From NCBI GenBank assembly GCA_947480015.1, contig CANKBS010000015.1, positions 1 to 64,000 on the forward strand: 64,000 nt of DNA, in the 5' to 3' direction. A program made the translations under genes and the position numbers. Positions 35,121-45,837 of the stretch are shown here, in pieces; within the stretch, counting starts at the first letter, position 1; every line of letters starts with the position of its first letter. This DNA comes from Sphingobacteriaceae bacterium (GTDB taxonomy: Bacteria; Bacteroidota; Bacteroidia; B-17B0; Aurantibacillaceae). The notes beneath the pieces are model-generated. The model was not told the DNA's origin, did not search any database, and worked only from the letters and a program-made list of their open reading frames with translations.

Positions 35121-36323
35121 TTACTTTTTAGATTTAATGAAGTCAATAATATAGTGCACAATATCCGCCGCAACTTCCTCCTTCGATTTTAACTCGAAAT
35201 GGGTGATTTTATTGTGTTTATTCAAAATACTTATTTTGTTGGTATTGCCTCCAAATCCACTTCCTTCATCTATCGCCGAGTTTGCTACAATTAAATCTAG
35301 ATTTTTATTCTTTAACTTCTTCGTAGCATTTTCAATTAGGTTATGGGTTTCAAGCGCAAATCCAACCAAACATTGGTTTTCTTTTTGTTTACCAAGTTCT
35401 GCAAGAATATCTTGTGTTTTCACCAATTCAAGATCAATTCCAAATTCCTGTTTTTTTATTTTCTCTTCACTTATCTGCTTTGGCTTGTAATCGGCCACCG
35501 CAGCACTGCAAATAACAATGTCCTGCTGTTTATAATTGGCCAAAGTTGCCTCATACATTTGCTCACTCGATTCAACACGAATTAATGAAATGTGTTTATT
35601 GTTAAGCTTAAGGCTACTAGGACCCAAGACCAACGTAACTTTAGCGCCTAATGCAGCTAAATGTTGCGCTAAGGCTACACCCATTTTGCCACTGCTACGG
35701 TTACCAATAAAACGCACCGGATCAATTGCCTCGTAGGTAGGACCGGCATTTACCAGAGCCGATTTGCCAAGTAATGGGAGGTCTTTTGTGAAATAATTTT
35801 TTATAAAAGCGACAATAGTTTCAGGTTCTGCCATGCGACCCTCACCTAGTAAACCACTAGCTAGTTCACCACTTTCCGCGGGAATGATATGATTTCCGAA
35901 TGAACTTACTTTTTCAATGTTCTGTTTTACCGTAGGATGTTGGTACATCTCCAAATCCATTGCCGGTGCCAATACAACTTTTGAACGCATTGAGAAGTAA
36001 ACAGCCATTAAAATGGCGTCGCATTGCCCTCCAGCCATTTTAGCCAAAGTGTTGGCTGTTACTGGGGCCACCAACATCATGTCGGCCCACTCCGAAAGTG
36101 CTACGTGATTATTCCAGTTATGAGAAGCGTCAAAAAAATCGGTCCACACCTCGTTTTTGCTTAATACAGAAAGCGTTTGAGGAGTCACAAATTGTGTGGC
36201 TGCCTGGCTTAGCACCACTTTTACCTGAGCGCCATTTTTAACCAGTAAACGCACTAAATGCGCACACTTGTAGGCAGCTATGCCGCCACTAATTCCTAAA
36301 ACTATTTTTTTATTGCTTAACAT
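35121..36323 (-). CDS. coaBC: bifunctional phosphopantothenoylcysteine decarboxylase / phosphopantothenate-cysteine ligase
   Basis: The protein has 400 residues in two domains, making 4'-phosphopantetheine for coenzyme A. The N-terminal flavoprotein CoaC (about 1-180) has LGISGGIAAYKCAHLVRLL, NHVALSEWADMMLVAPVTANTLAKMAGGQCD and APAMDLEMYQHP. The C-terminal CoaB (about 185-400) starts with ALVNAGPTYEAIDPVRFIGNRSSGKMG, then SAAVADYKP and VGFALETHN. It follows rpoZ across a hairpin (36341-36372) that could attenuate transcription, and is followed after 10 bases by the DUF4835 gene. Confidence 0.95.
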   Translation of the reverse strand: MLSNKKIVLGISGGIAAYKCAHLVRLLVKNGAQVKVVLSQAATQFVTPQTLSVLSKNEVWTDFFDASHNWNNHVALSEWADMMLVAPVTANTLAKMAGGQCDAILMAVYFSMRSKVVLAPAMDLEMYQHPTVKQNIEKVSSFGNHIIPAESGELASGLLGEGRMAEPETIVAFIKNYFTKDLPLLGKSALVNAGPTYEAIDPVRFIGNRSSGKMGVALAQHLAALGAKVTLVLGPSSLKLNNKHISLIRVESSEQMYEATLANYKQQDIVICSAAVADYKPKQISEEKIKKQEFGIDLELVKTQDILAELGKQKENQCLVGFALETHNLIENATKKLKNKNLDLIVANSAIDEGSGFGGNTNKISILNKHNKITHFELKSKEEVAADIVHYIIDFIKSKK

Positions 36324-36340
36324 AAGCCTATTTAAAACAA

Positions 36341-36372
36341 AAAGGCAGTAGAGCCATGTGCTTACTGCCTTT
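36341..36372 (-). terminator. intra-operon hairpin between rpoZ and coaBC
   Basis: AAAGGCAGTA (36341-36350) and TACTGCCTTT (36363-36372) form a 10-bp perfect stem, extended by AGC/GCT. On the minus strand a T-rich stretch follows. It may be a partial terminator that lowers coaBC expression relative to rpoZ. Confidence 0.65.
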
Positions 36373-36390
36373 ATAAACTTTTGCCCTTTA

Positions 36391-36717
36391 TTATTTAGGG
36401 TCTTTACTTGGATTACGGTAGTATACCTTTTCTTCTAAAAACTCTTGAATAGAGATTAAAGTTGGTTTAGGTAACTTTTCGTAATGTTTGGAAATTTCAA
36501 TTTGCTCTCTATTTTCAAATACTTCTTCTAAATTATCTGTATGACTGCTAAATTCTTGCAACTTACCGGATAATTCTTCTTTAATTTCAGTACTGATCTG
36601 ATTCGCACGTTTACTCATAATTGAAACTGCTTCGTAAATATTGCCGGTTTCTCCGTCAAATCTTCGAATGTCGCGGGTTACAATACTTTGTTCGGCGTTC
36701 GTTTTTTTAAAATCCAT
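36391..36717 (-). CDS. rpoZ: DNA-directed RNA polymerase omega subunit, Bacteroidota type
   Basis: The protein has 108 residues. IVTRDIRRFDGETGNIYEAVSIMSKRANQIS is the omega core (binding to beta-prime), followed by KEELSGKLQEFSSHTDNLEEVFENREQIEIS and a C-terminal extension typical of the phylum. Its start overlaps the end of bamD by 11 bases, and coaBC follows in the conserved order. Omega stabilises the polymerase. Confidence 0.88.
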   Translation of the reverse strand: MDFKKTNAEQSIVTRDIRRFDGETGNIYEAVSIMSKRANQISTEIKEELSGKLQEFSSHTDNLEEVFENREQIEISKHYEKLPKPTLISIQEFLEEKVYYRNPSKDPK

Positions 36718-37516
36718 GTTTATTAAGGTTTTCTTTTAATCGTTTACTGCTATTATAAATACTTTCTGCGCGGCTAAGATACGAACTTTTAGGGTATAAA
36801 TCCAAGAATTTCACATAATTTTCAATAGCTGCGTTCAATCTCTCCTCTTTTTTAGTGTAAATACTGTTAATGGCCAAGGAGTAATAGGAATTAATAATAA
36901 TAAAATACATTTCCTCATCATAATTACTCGAAGGATATTCCTTCAAAAAAATCTTTGCCGCAACTACACTGGCTTTCCAATCACTTAATTTATAATATTG
37001 TTTAATTATTTCGTAATCCTTTCTTTCAAGCTTATTCCGCAATTGATCGATAAGAAGATTGCAGGTATCCATGCGTTTACTTTCAGGAAAAACATCGATA
37101 AAGGACTGAAATTCTTTAATGGCATTTTTTGTATAGGTTTGATCGAGTTTGTAATTGGGTGAATTTAAAAAATAACAAAAAGCATTCATGTAATAACATT
37201 CTTCAAGGTGTTTACCTGCCGGAAATTGCCGTGTATAATTTTTAAAATGGTACTGACTTAAAATATAATCCCCTAAATAAAACTCACTCCAAGTATAGTA
37301 ATAATACACTTCTTCTGCCCGTTCGGTGCCTTTTACAACAGGTATTAACTCTTCATACAATTGTGATGACCGAATATAATAAGCCTTGTCGTAATATTCT
37401 TTGGCCTTACTTAATTTTAATTCGTAATTGGTGCTCTTTAAAAGTTTATTGTACTTATCGCAAGAGGCAACTACCAAAGCAAATACAACAAAAGCAAGTA
37501 TGATTTTTGTTTTCAG
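36707..37516 (-). CDS. bamD: outer membrane protein assembly factor BamD
   Basis: BamD is a TPR-containing lipoprotein of the BAM complex at the inner face of the outer membrane. The mature part has about five TPR-like helices (AKEYYDKAYYIRSSQLYEELIPV, GDYILSQYHFKNYTRQFPAG, ECYYMNAFCYF, AIKEFQSFIDVFPESK), typical of BamD. A shorter reading from TTG 37477 would start inside the hydrophobic signal. Reading upstream gives KTKIILAFVVFALVVASCDKY, a perfect lipoprotein signal peptide ending at the lipobox Cys, preceded by a CTG (37516) or an ATT (37528). The frame opens only after TGA upstream, so a non-standard start or base error is needed. Length would be about 269 residues. Confidence 0.85.
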   Translation of the reverse strand: MKTKIILAFVVFALVVASCDKYNKLLKSTNYELKLSKAKEYYDKAYYIRSSQLYEELIPVVKGTERAEEVYYYYTWSEFYLGDYILSQYHFKNYTRQFPAGKHLEECYYMNAFCYFLNSPNYKLDQTYTKNAIKEFQSFIDVFPESKRMDTCNLLIDQLRNKLERKDYEIIKQYYKLSDWKASVVAAKIFLKEYPSSNYDEEMYFIIINSYYSLAINSIYTKKEERLNAAIENYVKFLDLYPKSSYLSRAESIYNSSKRLKENLNKHGF

Positions 37517-37588
37517 AACTGTAAAAATACTCTTTTTAAGAAGACTAAAAATTCATCAAAGCACGATTTTATTCAATAAGGGGCGAAA

Positions 37589-39421
37589 TTAGTTTTGATT
37601 AACAATTTTTACGGTTTTTTGAAGGCCGTCAGAATTCCACACTTTCACAAAATAGGTACCTGCCGGAAGCCCGCTAAGATCAATCCTAGTCTCTTCCGTT
37701 TCACTTTCCTTTTTAAAAATCAATAATCCGATACACGAACATACTTCAATGTGATTTCTGCCACTTAATTGACTAATCCAAAATGAACCATTGATAACCG
37801 GATTCGGATAAATAAGCATGTCACTTAGGCCGGTATTTAGATTAATGCCCGTACAATTTTGAACCACAATAACGGCGTTGGCAGAATTCGTGCAGGCTGT
37901 ACTCAAATCGGTATAAGTATATACGCTTGTAAAAGTTCCTACAGCGGTCGGAGAAAATTTCGCTCCACTTACATTTGGCCCCGAATAAATGCCACCCACC
38001 GGGTCACCAATTAAAGCAACAGAAGGTCCGCCGGTTGCATTGGTACAAACTATATTACGGCTCACTGTATAGGTCACAACAGGAATTGGATTCACCGATA
38101 CATTCACCGTTTTGGTGCTTATGCAGCCACCATTTTCACCCTTAACGGCAAACACGGTATTTACTGCGCCTGTGGTTACCACTATACTCGGACTTGTTGA
38201 ATAAGGGTTGGTCCATGTATAGGTGCTATTTCCAAAGGCTGTAAGCGTAAATGTTACCGGGGAGTTAGAACAAAATGATGTCGTTCCAATGATAGAAAGA
38301 TTAGGAGCAGAACCATTTGTTATACTTATAAATGCAGTGGATGCATCTGAAACCGAAGTGCCCCAACTGGTACGACTATGGCGGTATTTAGCAGTCATTA
38401 CGCCAGATTGACTACCAACTGCGCTAAAACTTGGTGTTGCAATTCTAAGATTTGACGTAGCCGGAGATGCGCCGGTAAAAGCCCAGTTATAAATAGAATC
38501 GGTAATGGGTGGATTATAGGAAAATGGTTTCCAGTAGGCAGTGAATTTGTTGAAGTTAAACTGACGATGTTCGATCAGGCTGGTGGGTGTTGCTGCCGCG
38601 CTAAAGGTAGCCACATTTCCTACACAAATGGAAGGCGTTACGGCCGAAGCACCTGCACTATAACTAAAGTTGATATAAGGTGCCACTACAAATTCATAAT
38701 CAGTGCCACTACCAAAGGTATTGGTATTGCTTTGCCAATTTCCTAAAAATCTTAATACGCCTAAACCCTCACCATACCTCATGGCGCTGGTATGAGCCGG
38801 ATTTGTCGAAGTTGGTGACGCAGCATTATTTAAAAACAATCGAACGGTATCACCCGCCAATGCAGGTGCTGCTTTAAATAACACGGCAAAATTTCCGGTT
38901 ACAGTAATAGGCGTTGCAAAAGTTCCTCCTCTATAAATGCCATTTGTAGAATTAGATATGGTAGTTGTAATTGAATCGAGTGGTGGAAAAATGGGAAGAT
39001 TAAGACCAGTTACATTACACAAGTATAAACGCACAGTAACACTCGGACTTGGTGAACCCGGGTTTTTCATCACCAAACCGGTTAATCCACTTATGACTAA
39101 ATTACTTGAATTTAAAAAAACCGAACCACAATGAGTGACACCAAACGAGGTCTGATACGGCGATTTAATGGTATAAAAATTAGAGTTTGCCTGACCTACA
39201 CTGGTGTTTCGATAATAATGTTTGTTGAAGAAATAATTAAGAGTGTCGTACACATTTGCCGAGCTTATTTTGGCTTGGGGTTGATGCTCGGTAACATTCA
39301 CTGGTGCTATAACCAATGGATGAATGGCTGAAAGTTCAGAAGACACATTAAGCTGCTGAGCATAAATAGCTGTGCTAAAAGTAAGAACTTCTATAATGGA
39401 AATGAGTAATTTTTTCATCAT
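37589..39421 (-). CDS. secreted Ig-like repeat protein with T9SS type A sorting domain
   Basis: The protein has 610 residues. The signal peptide is LLISIIEVLTFSTAIYAQ. Residues about 40-250 form a beta-sandwich of the kind often found before Ig repeats, with repeated NSTNG, YRGGTF and FLNNAASP strands. About 255-530 are Ig/PKD modules with YNWAFTGASPATS, TFTLTAFGNSTYTWT and TCTNSANAVIVVQNC patterns. The C-terminus (IYPNPVINGSFWISQLSG, GTYFVKVWNSDGLQKTVKIVNQN) is a T9SS sorting domain nearly like that of the neighbouring gene at 39550. No catalytic motif is visible. A surface role is likely. Confidence 0.82.
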   Translation of the reverse strand: MMKKLLISIIEVLTFSTAIYAQQLNVSSELSAIHPLVIAPVNVTEHQPQAKISSANVYDTLNYFFNKHYYRNTSVGQANSNFYTIKSPYQTSFGVTHCGSVFLNSSNLVISGLTGLVMKNPGSPSPSVTVRLYLCNVTGLNLPIFPPLDSITTTISNSTNGIYRGGTFATPITVTGNFAVLFKAAPALAGDTVRLFLNNAASPTSTNPAHTSAMRYGEGLGVLRFLGNWQSNTNTFGSGTDYEFVVAPYINFSYSAGASAVTPSICVGNVATFSAAATPTSLIEHRQFNFNKFTAYWKPFSYNPPITDSIYNWAFTGASPATSNLRIATPSFSAVGSQSGVMTAKYRHSRTSWGTSVSDASTAFISITNGSAPNLSIIGTTSFCSNSPVTFTLTAFGNSTYTWTNPYSTSPSIVVTTGAVNTVFAVKGENGGCISTKTVNVSVNPIPVVTYTVSRNIVCTNATGGPSVALIGDPVGGIYSGPNVSGAKFSPTAVGTFTSVYTYTDLSTACTNSANAVIVVQNCTGINLNTGLSDMLIYPNPVINGSFWISQLSGRNHIEVCSCIGLLIFKKESETEETRIDLSGLPAGTYFVKVWNSDGLQKTVKIVNQN

Positions 39422-39507
39422 TTTGAATTTTTGATTATACTAATTTACAATAAAAAAAACCCATTGTCAATTAATGACCAAAATAGGCCTCTAGAGGGTA
39501 TAAAAAA

Positions 39508-39531
39508 AGCCCCTCCATTAATGGAGGGGCT
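39508..39531 (-). terminator. terminator of the neighbouring T9SS gene
   Basis: AGCCCCTCCATT and AATGGAGGGGCT are perfectly complementary (12 bp, loop only by melting of the middle). The minus-strand T-run lies at 39502-39508. It is the strongest GC-rich hairpin in the window. Confidence 0.88.
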
Positions 39532-39549
39532 CATAATCTATAAAAACAA

Positions 39550-41499
39550 TTAGTTTTGATTGACGATTTTAATCATTCGTGATTGATTAGTTGAATCAGA
39601 AATTCTAACTAAATAGTTACCTGAAGGGAAGCTTGATAAATCAAGACTTAAGATTTCTTGAGATACATTTTGAGTTAAAACAACTTGACCAATTGCATTA
39701 AACACAGTAACAACATTAGTTCCTTCTAAGCCGGTAATTTTGGTCATACCATTTACGGAAGGATTTGGGAATAATTTAATGCCTGCGCCAAAAGTATTAT
39801 CTACTAAACCAGTACACGTACTTACACTAATAGTTTTAACAGCAGCAGTAGCTTTACAGCCGGTTATTGAGTTAGTTCCACTAGCAGTATAACTGATAAC
39901 ACCACCACCGGTACCACTCACTGAAGGGGTAACAACTATTGAGCTACCAGTTGCACCGGTACTCCAAGTATACGTAGAAACACCACTAGCCGTTAAAGTA
40001 ACCGTACCAGGACCGTCTGATTTACAAACTGTGGTTTTAGTTGCAGCAATTGATATAGCTACATTACCGATACCAATAGAAGCTTCAATACCGAAATAAT
40101 CAATATCAAGTTGAGCTAGAGTACCACCTGCAGCAGGTGAAGTAAAGAAGCCCGGTGAGAAGAAATACGGCGTGTAAGTATTATTTAAAATAGAGATAGG
40201 ATAAAAAGTTGGACTTGAAACAGAAGCACCAATGAAATAGTCAGTTCCTGCAGTTAAAGCTGGAGGGGTTTGGAAAGCAAAATTAGTCCAGTTACCTAAC
40301 ATACCAGAAGTCGTAACCACAGGAGAACCTGAAGCTAAAATTGTCCCTGTATTATCTAATAAAACCGGAGTAATTGGTTTACCAATGTTATAAGCTGGTA
40401 AGTTAGCAACTACCATTCTAACGCCAGTTAAAACACAGTTTCCAACCGGAGTATACAATGTTGTATAGATAAAACCAGTGCCTGTTCCGTTACCATAAGC
40501 ATTACTTGTAATAAACGCAGAACCCAATACCGGAGGCACTGTACCAACTTCGGTGCACGTTACACTTTGTGTCCAAACACGTTGGTTATTAGCTAAATTT
40601 TGATCAGGGAATAAGGCAGTAACACTGATTGTATTAATACCTGAGTTTGAAGAAGTAAACGGGGCAAAAGTTAAAGAACTGATTGAACCGGCAGGCATGC
40701 TAGCAATTATTTTTGTATCAGTAAACACGTTAGCACCACCTACAGTTAAAGCAACTGTAACGTTTGATTGCGCACCAATACTAGAGTTAGCAACATCAGC
40801 AACAATAGTTTGTGGAGCATTAAATTGTTTGGAAATTTTACCATCAGCAAGCACGTCCAACACACCAATATCATTGGTAGCGGTGTTGGTAGCTTTAAAT
40901 AATAAAGCTGGTCTGAACGCTGAGAAACCCAAAGCAGTCGGAGCAGGCGTTACACTAGCATCACCTGTGGCACATTGTACCTTGGTGTTGTTACTAGCAT
41001 AAGTTGCAGTAGCAGCAGAAAAAGGCCCAGTTGAAACCCAATCGTAAGCAATATAAACAGCACCACCAGTATAGTTGAAAGCAGCAGAGAAATTAACCCC
41101 AACCGCAACTGAACCCGAAGCAGCAGGAACCGTATACGTTCCGTTATAACAAGTGTTCATACCTGTAATAGCTGTAGCCCATGTCGTACTTTTTAAATAA
41201 TCATTATCATTGGTGTTAACCATGTATACGGTTAAAGTACCCGGAACGGGAGTAGTACCTGTACCATGCACATACTGAAATGAGAATGAAGTGATTGAAG
41301 ACAGACTCATTGGTAACATTTCTGCCGCAGAAATATACATGACTGTACGTTGAAAAGCGTGTAAATTGGTACCATTTGGTGCTCTGAATTCAGAGGTTGA
41401 ACCATTGTTAACTGGAGCTTGAATTAGAAAATTCGCTTGGCTGTGAACCGAGCCCCAAAAACCAACAGCTGCAAATAAAGCTAAGGTAATTTTTTTCAT
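39550..41499 (-). CDS. secreted Ig-like protein with T9SS type A sorting domain
   Basis: The protein has 649 residues from the ATG at 41499, giving signal peptide MKKITLALFAAVGFWGSVHSQ; a start 33 bases earlier overlaps the -7 promoter element. The first third is a beta-sandwich with SITSFSFQYVHGTGTTPVPGT and GTLTVYMVNTND strands. The middle has a CARDB-like module (VLDVLADGKISKQF, ANNQRVWTQSVTC). A third module begins FSPGFFTSPAAGG. A PKD-like domain (STYTWSTGATGSSIVVTPSV) precedes the sorting domain (FPNPSVNGMTKITGLEGTNVV, SGNYLVRISDSTNQSRMIKIVNQN). It is likely an adhesin or shell protein, and the function is unknown. Confidence 0.85.
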   Translation of the reverse strand: MKKITLALFAAVGFWGSVHSQANFLIQAPVNNGSTSEFRAPNGTNLHAFQRTVMYISAAEMLPMSLSSITSFSFQYVHGTGTTPVPGTLTVYMVNTNDNDYLKSTTWATAITGMNTCYNGTYTVPAASGSVAVGVNFSAAFNYTGGAVYIAYDWVSTGPFSAATATYASNNTKVQCATGDASVTPAPTALGFSAFRPALLFKATNTATNDIGVLDVLADGKISKQFNAPQTIVADVANSSIGAQSNVTVALTVGGANVFTDTKIIASMPAGSISSLTFAPFTSSNSGINTISVTALFPDQNLANNQRVWTQSVTCTEVGTVPPVLGSAFITSNAYGNGTGTGFIYTTLYTPVGNCVLTGVRMVVANLPAYNIGKPITPVLLDNTGTILASGSPVVTTSGMLGNWTNFAFQTPPALTAGTDYFIGASVSSPTFYPISILNNTYTPYFFSPGFFTSPAAGGTLAQLDIDYFGIEASIGIGNVAISIAATKTTVCKSDGPGTVTLTASGVSTYTWSTGATGSSIVVTPSVSGTGGGVISYTASGTNSITGCKATAAVKTISVSTCTGLVDNTFGAGIKLFPNPSVNGMTKITGLEGTNVVTVFNAIGQVVLTQNVSQEILSLDLSSFPSGNYLVRISDSTNQSRMIKIVNQN

Positions 41500-41529
41500 G
41501 TTTTTTAAGATTAATATTAGTATATGTTC

Positions 41530-41560
41530 CAAAAGTATAAAAAAAACATATACGTCGCAA
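41530..41560 (-). promoter_or_regulatory. promoter of the T9SS gene at 41499
   Basis: On the minus strand TTG (complement of 41558-41560) is followed after 20 bases by TACTTTTG (complement of 41530-41537). This is a full TTTG/TAnnTTTG-type match. Confidence 0.65.
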
Positions 41561-41762
41561 CAATAATTATATTTTTATTCAATCCTTTATTAAGACCCAA
41601 GTTCAAATAATATTACCAAGTAACTAAAATTAATGTTAAGCGGTTAAGCCGACTCATTTTCTTAAGCTATATTTACCAAAAATACCGAGCATTTGGACCT
41701 GAAAATGATAGAATGTGTCAAATCCTTACTATTTCGGTAAATAATTAACCTTATACTTAACT

Positions 41763-43391
41763 ATGTTTATCAATCACCTAAAAAACCTATTCATTTCCGG
41801 GCTCCTCATTTCCGGATCACTCCTCCAATCACAAACCAAAACCCGTCCCGATAATTGGTTTAATTTGGATGCAGCCACCGACAGTGTTAACGGTGTAAGT
41901 TCAGACAGAGCTTATAAAGAACTGCTTAAAAATAAAAAATCGACGACCGTTATTGTGGGGGTAATTGATAGCGGTGTTGATTTTAATCATGAAGATTTGC
42001 AATCGGTTATGTGGACTAACCCGGGCGAAATTGCCGGTAACGGTATTGACGATGATAAGAATGGCTACATAGATGACATCCATGGCTGGAATTTTATTGG
42101 TGGAAAAGACGGGAAAAATGTAAGTGATGATAATCTGGAAATGACACGTTTAATGCGCAAATTAAAAACCAAATACGAAGGTAAAACGGATGCAGACTTC
42201 AAAGCAAAAGAAGAAAAGAATGAATTAAAACTTTTCACAGCCGTTAAGGAAGAATACACCAAAACCAAGGATAATTACGAAGGCACCTATAATCGTTTAA
42301 AATTTTTAAAAACCGGGTTAAGTGACTTAAATGAAAAAGTAAAAAAACAATTAAGTATTGAAAGAGTAGATTTTCAGGCTGTTGAAAGATACGTAAGCGA
42401 GGATAAAAAAGATGTTCGGATGAAAGGATTTGCTACAAACTTTTTAAAGAACAGCGAAGGCAAAACTCTGGACGCCCTAATAGAAGAAATTAACGGAGGA
42501 TTTGAACAATTCAGATCATATGTTGAGTGTGGCTTAAATATGGATTTTGATCCGCGCTCAATTGTAGGGGATGATTACGGCAATTCAAACGAGCGTTATT
42601 ATGGTAATGCCGATTGTAATGGTCCAGATAGTTTTCATGGGACGCATGTTGCCGGAATTATTGGTGCTGCGCGTAATAACGGTATTGGGATGAACGGCAT
42701 TGCAGCCGATGTGCGCATTATGGCCGTACGTTGTGTGCCTGCGGGAGACGAACGGGATAAAGATGTGGCCAACGCCATTCGGTATGCCGTTGACAATGGA
42801 GCTAAAATATTAAACATGAGTTTTGGTAAAAAATACAGCTGGGATAAAAAAGTGGTGGATGATGCCGTGAAATATGCCGAAAGTAAAGGTGTCTTATTGA
42901 TACATGCGGCTGGAAATGACGGTGAAGACATTGATAAAGTAACGCACTACCCTTGCAAAAAGTTTGAAGGCAAAGGAGAAGCCACGAATTTTATGGATGT
43001 GGGCGCATTAAGTTGGCAGAAAGGTGATCATATAGTTGCACCTTTCTCTAATTATGGTAAAAAAACAGTAGATATTTTTGCTCCGGGTGTCGACATCTAT
43101 TCAACGACTCCAAAAAACGGTTACAAGGATGCCAGCGGCACCAGTATGGCCTCACCGGTTACCTGTGGCGTTGCAGCGGTTTTAAAATCGTACTACCCTA
43201 CTCTAACACCTGAGCAATTAAAAAAGATTTTGGTTAAAAGCAGTGTGAAATCGTATAAAAGCAAAAAAGTAATTAAGCCGGGTACAAAAGACGAATTAGT
43301 GAAATTTGAAAAATTGGGTAAAAATGCCGGATTAGTGAATTTATACGAAGCCATAAAAATGGCTGAAAAATTTACCAAGACAAAAACCTAA
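41763..43391 (+). CDS. S8 subtilisin-like serine protease with large insertion
   Basis: The protein has 542 residues with signal peptide (KNLFISGLLISGSLLQSQ). The triad is Asp69 (VGVIDSGVDFNHEDL), His292 (FHGTHVAGIIGAA) and Ser461 (GTSMASPVTCGVAA). The oxyanion Asn385 lies in HAAGNDG. Between Asp69 and His292 lies a 220-residue stretch, against about 30 in subtilisin; most of it (about 125-275) is charged and helical (KKLKTKYEGKTDADFK, EKVKKQLSIERVDFQAVERYVSEDKK). No T9SS sorting domain is seen, so it may stay periplasmic or leave by another route. Insertion domains of this kind occur in Bacteroidota subtilases. A terminator follows. Confidence 0.9.
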   Translation: MFINHLKNLFISGLLISGSLLQSQTKTRPDNWFNLDAATDSVNGVSSDRAYKELLKNKKSTTVIVGVIDSGVDFNHEDLQSVMWTNPGEIAGNGIDDDKNGYIDDIHGWNFIGGKDGKNVSDDNLEMTRLMRKLKTKYEGKTDADFKAKEEKNELKLFTAVKEEYTKTKDNYEGTYNRLKFLKTGLSDLNEKVKKQLSIERVDFQAVERYVSEDKKDVRMKGFATNFLKNSEGKTLDALIEEINGGFEQFRSYVECGLNMDFDPRSIVGDDYGNSNERYYGNADCNGPDSFHGTHVAGIIGAARNNGIGMNGIAADVRIMAVRCVPAGDERDKDVANAIRYAVDNGAKILNMSFGKKYSWDKKVVDDAVKYAESKGVLLIHAAGNDGEDIDKVTHYPCKKFEGKGEATNFMDVGALSWQKGDHIVAPFSNYGKKTVDIFAPGVDIYSTTPKNGYKDASGTSMASPVTCGVAAVLKSYYPTLTPEQLKKILVKSSVKSYKSKKVIKPGTKDELVKFEKLGKNAGLVNLYEAIKMAEKFTKTKT

Positions 43392-43409
43392 GTAAAAAAC
43401 AACATTACG

Positions 43410-43446
43410 AATGGCAGTTGGGTTTTTCCATCTGCCATTTTTTTTG
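43410..43446 (+). terminator. terminator of the S8 protease gene
   Basis: AATGGCAG (43410-43417) pairs with CTGCCATT (43432-43439), followed by a T-run. The loop is 14 bases. It lies between the protease and the convergent pseudogene. Confidence 0.7.
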
Positions 43447-43477
43447 TCATTATAAAGGCTTGTTATATTTATTGGCG

Positions 43478-44018
43478 CTAAATATACATACAAACCAAAC
43501 TGAGGTATGCACGGCATTTTTGAGAGATTAGATCCATATGCATAACGCTTTCCTTTTTGTTGGCGGCTTCAATGCCGCATAAATTCATGACACCGTTTTG
43601 AATTCCCAGATCATGTTTCGGGAAAACATCTTCAGGTTTTAATGAAAACAATAGAAGCATTTCAAGGGTCCAGCGACCAACTCCTTTAATTTCTGATGAT
43701 CGCGTGATTTTTAGATTGAAAAGGCCGCGATGTTTTAAATAACTTGCTTTTTGAAAAGAGGGTCCAACTGAACAGAGTTTTTGCTCGGATAGTTTTAAAA
43801 CAGATTTTTGATCAGGATAAGCCTTCTTAAAAAGAGTCAGAAAACGATTCCAGATGGTAGCCGCCGCTTTTACGCTGAGTTGCAGACTCCCGTGGCCTGC
43901 ATGAGTGAGAAATAAAGATCAGTTTCTCTTATTGATTTAAGTGACTTTACCCGATCAATTATTTTTTAGGCTGTTTAACTTTTTTGAGATGCTTTACCTG
44001 TGGTTCAAAATTCGGCAT
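43478..44018 (-). pseudogene. broken DNA-3-methyladenine glycosylase (AlkA-like, HhH-GPD)
   Basis: Read on the minus strand, three frames together spell one protein. From ATG 44018 comes MPNFEPQVKHLKKVKQPKK, then a shifted frame with IIDRVKSLKSIRETDLYFSL. Another frame follows with LQLSVKAAATIWNRFLTLF, YLKHRGLFNLKITRSSEIKG, GVGRWTLEMLLLFSLKPEDV and FPKHDLGIQNGVMNLCG. These match in order an AlkA-family protein: the QQLSVKAA helix, the HhH GVGxWT motif and the catalytic Asp segment FPxxDLGIQ. At least two frameshifts separate the parts, and the C-terminal end is also altered. The Asp is kept, but no intact product is possible. Sequence errors could mimic this only if several occurred. Confidence 0.72.
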
Positions 44019-44142
44019 AATGTCAATCGAAGATACAAGAATACAATTTAGTACGTATGCAAAACTTTAAACAAATGCCCTGAGTTAATTCATAATCAGT
44101 TGATTCGCTATTGTTTCAATCGATGGAAATGACCCTTAACAA

Positions 44143-45810
<1,668 letters not shown>

Positions 45811-45837
45811 TTAAAATAATAGTCCTAAATTCGGGAC

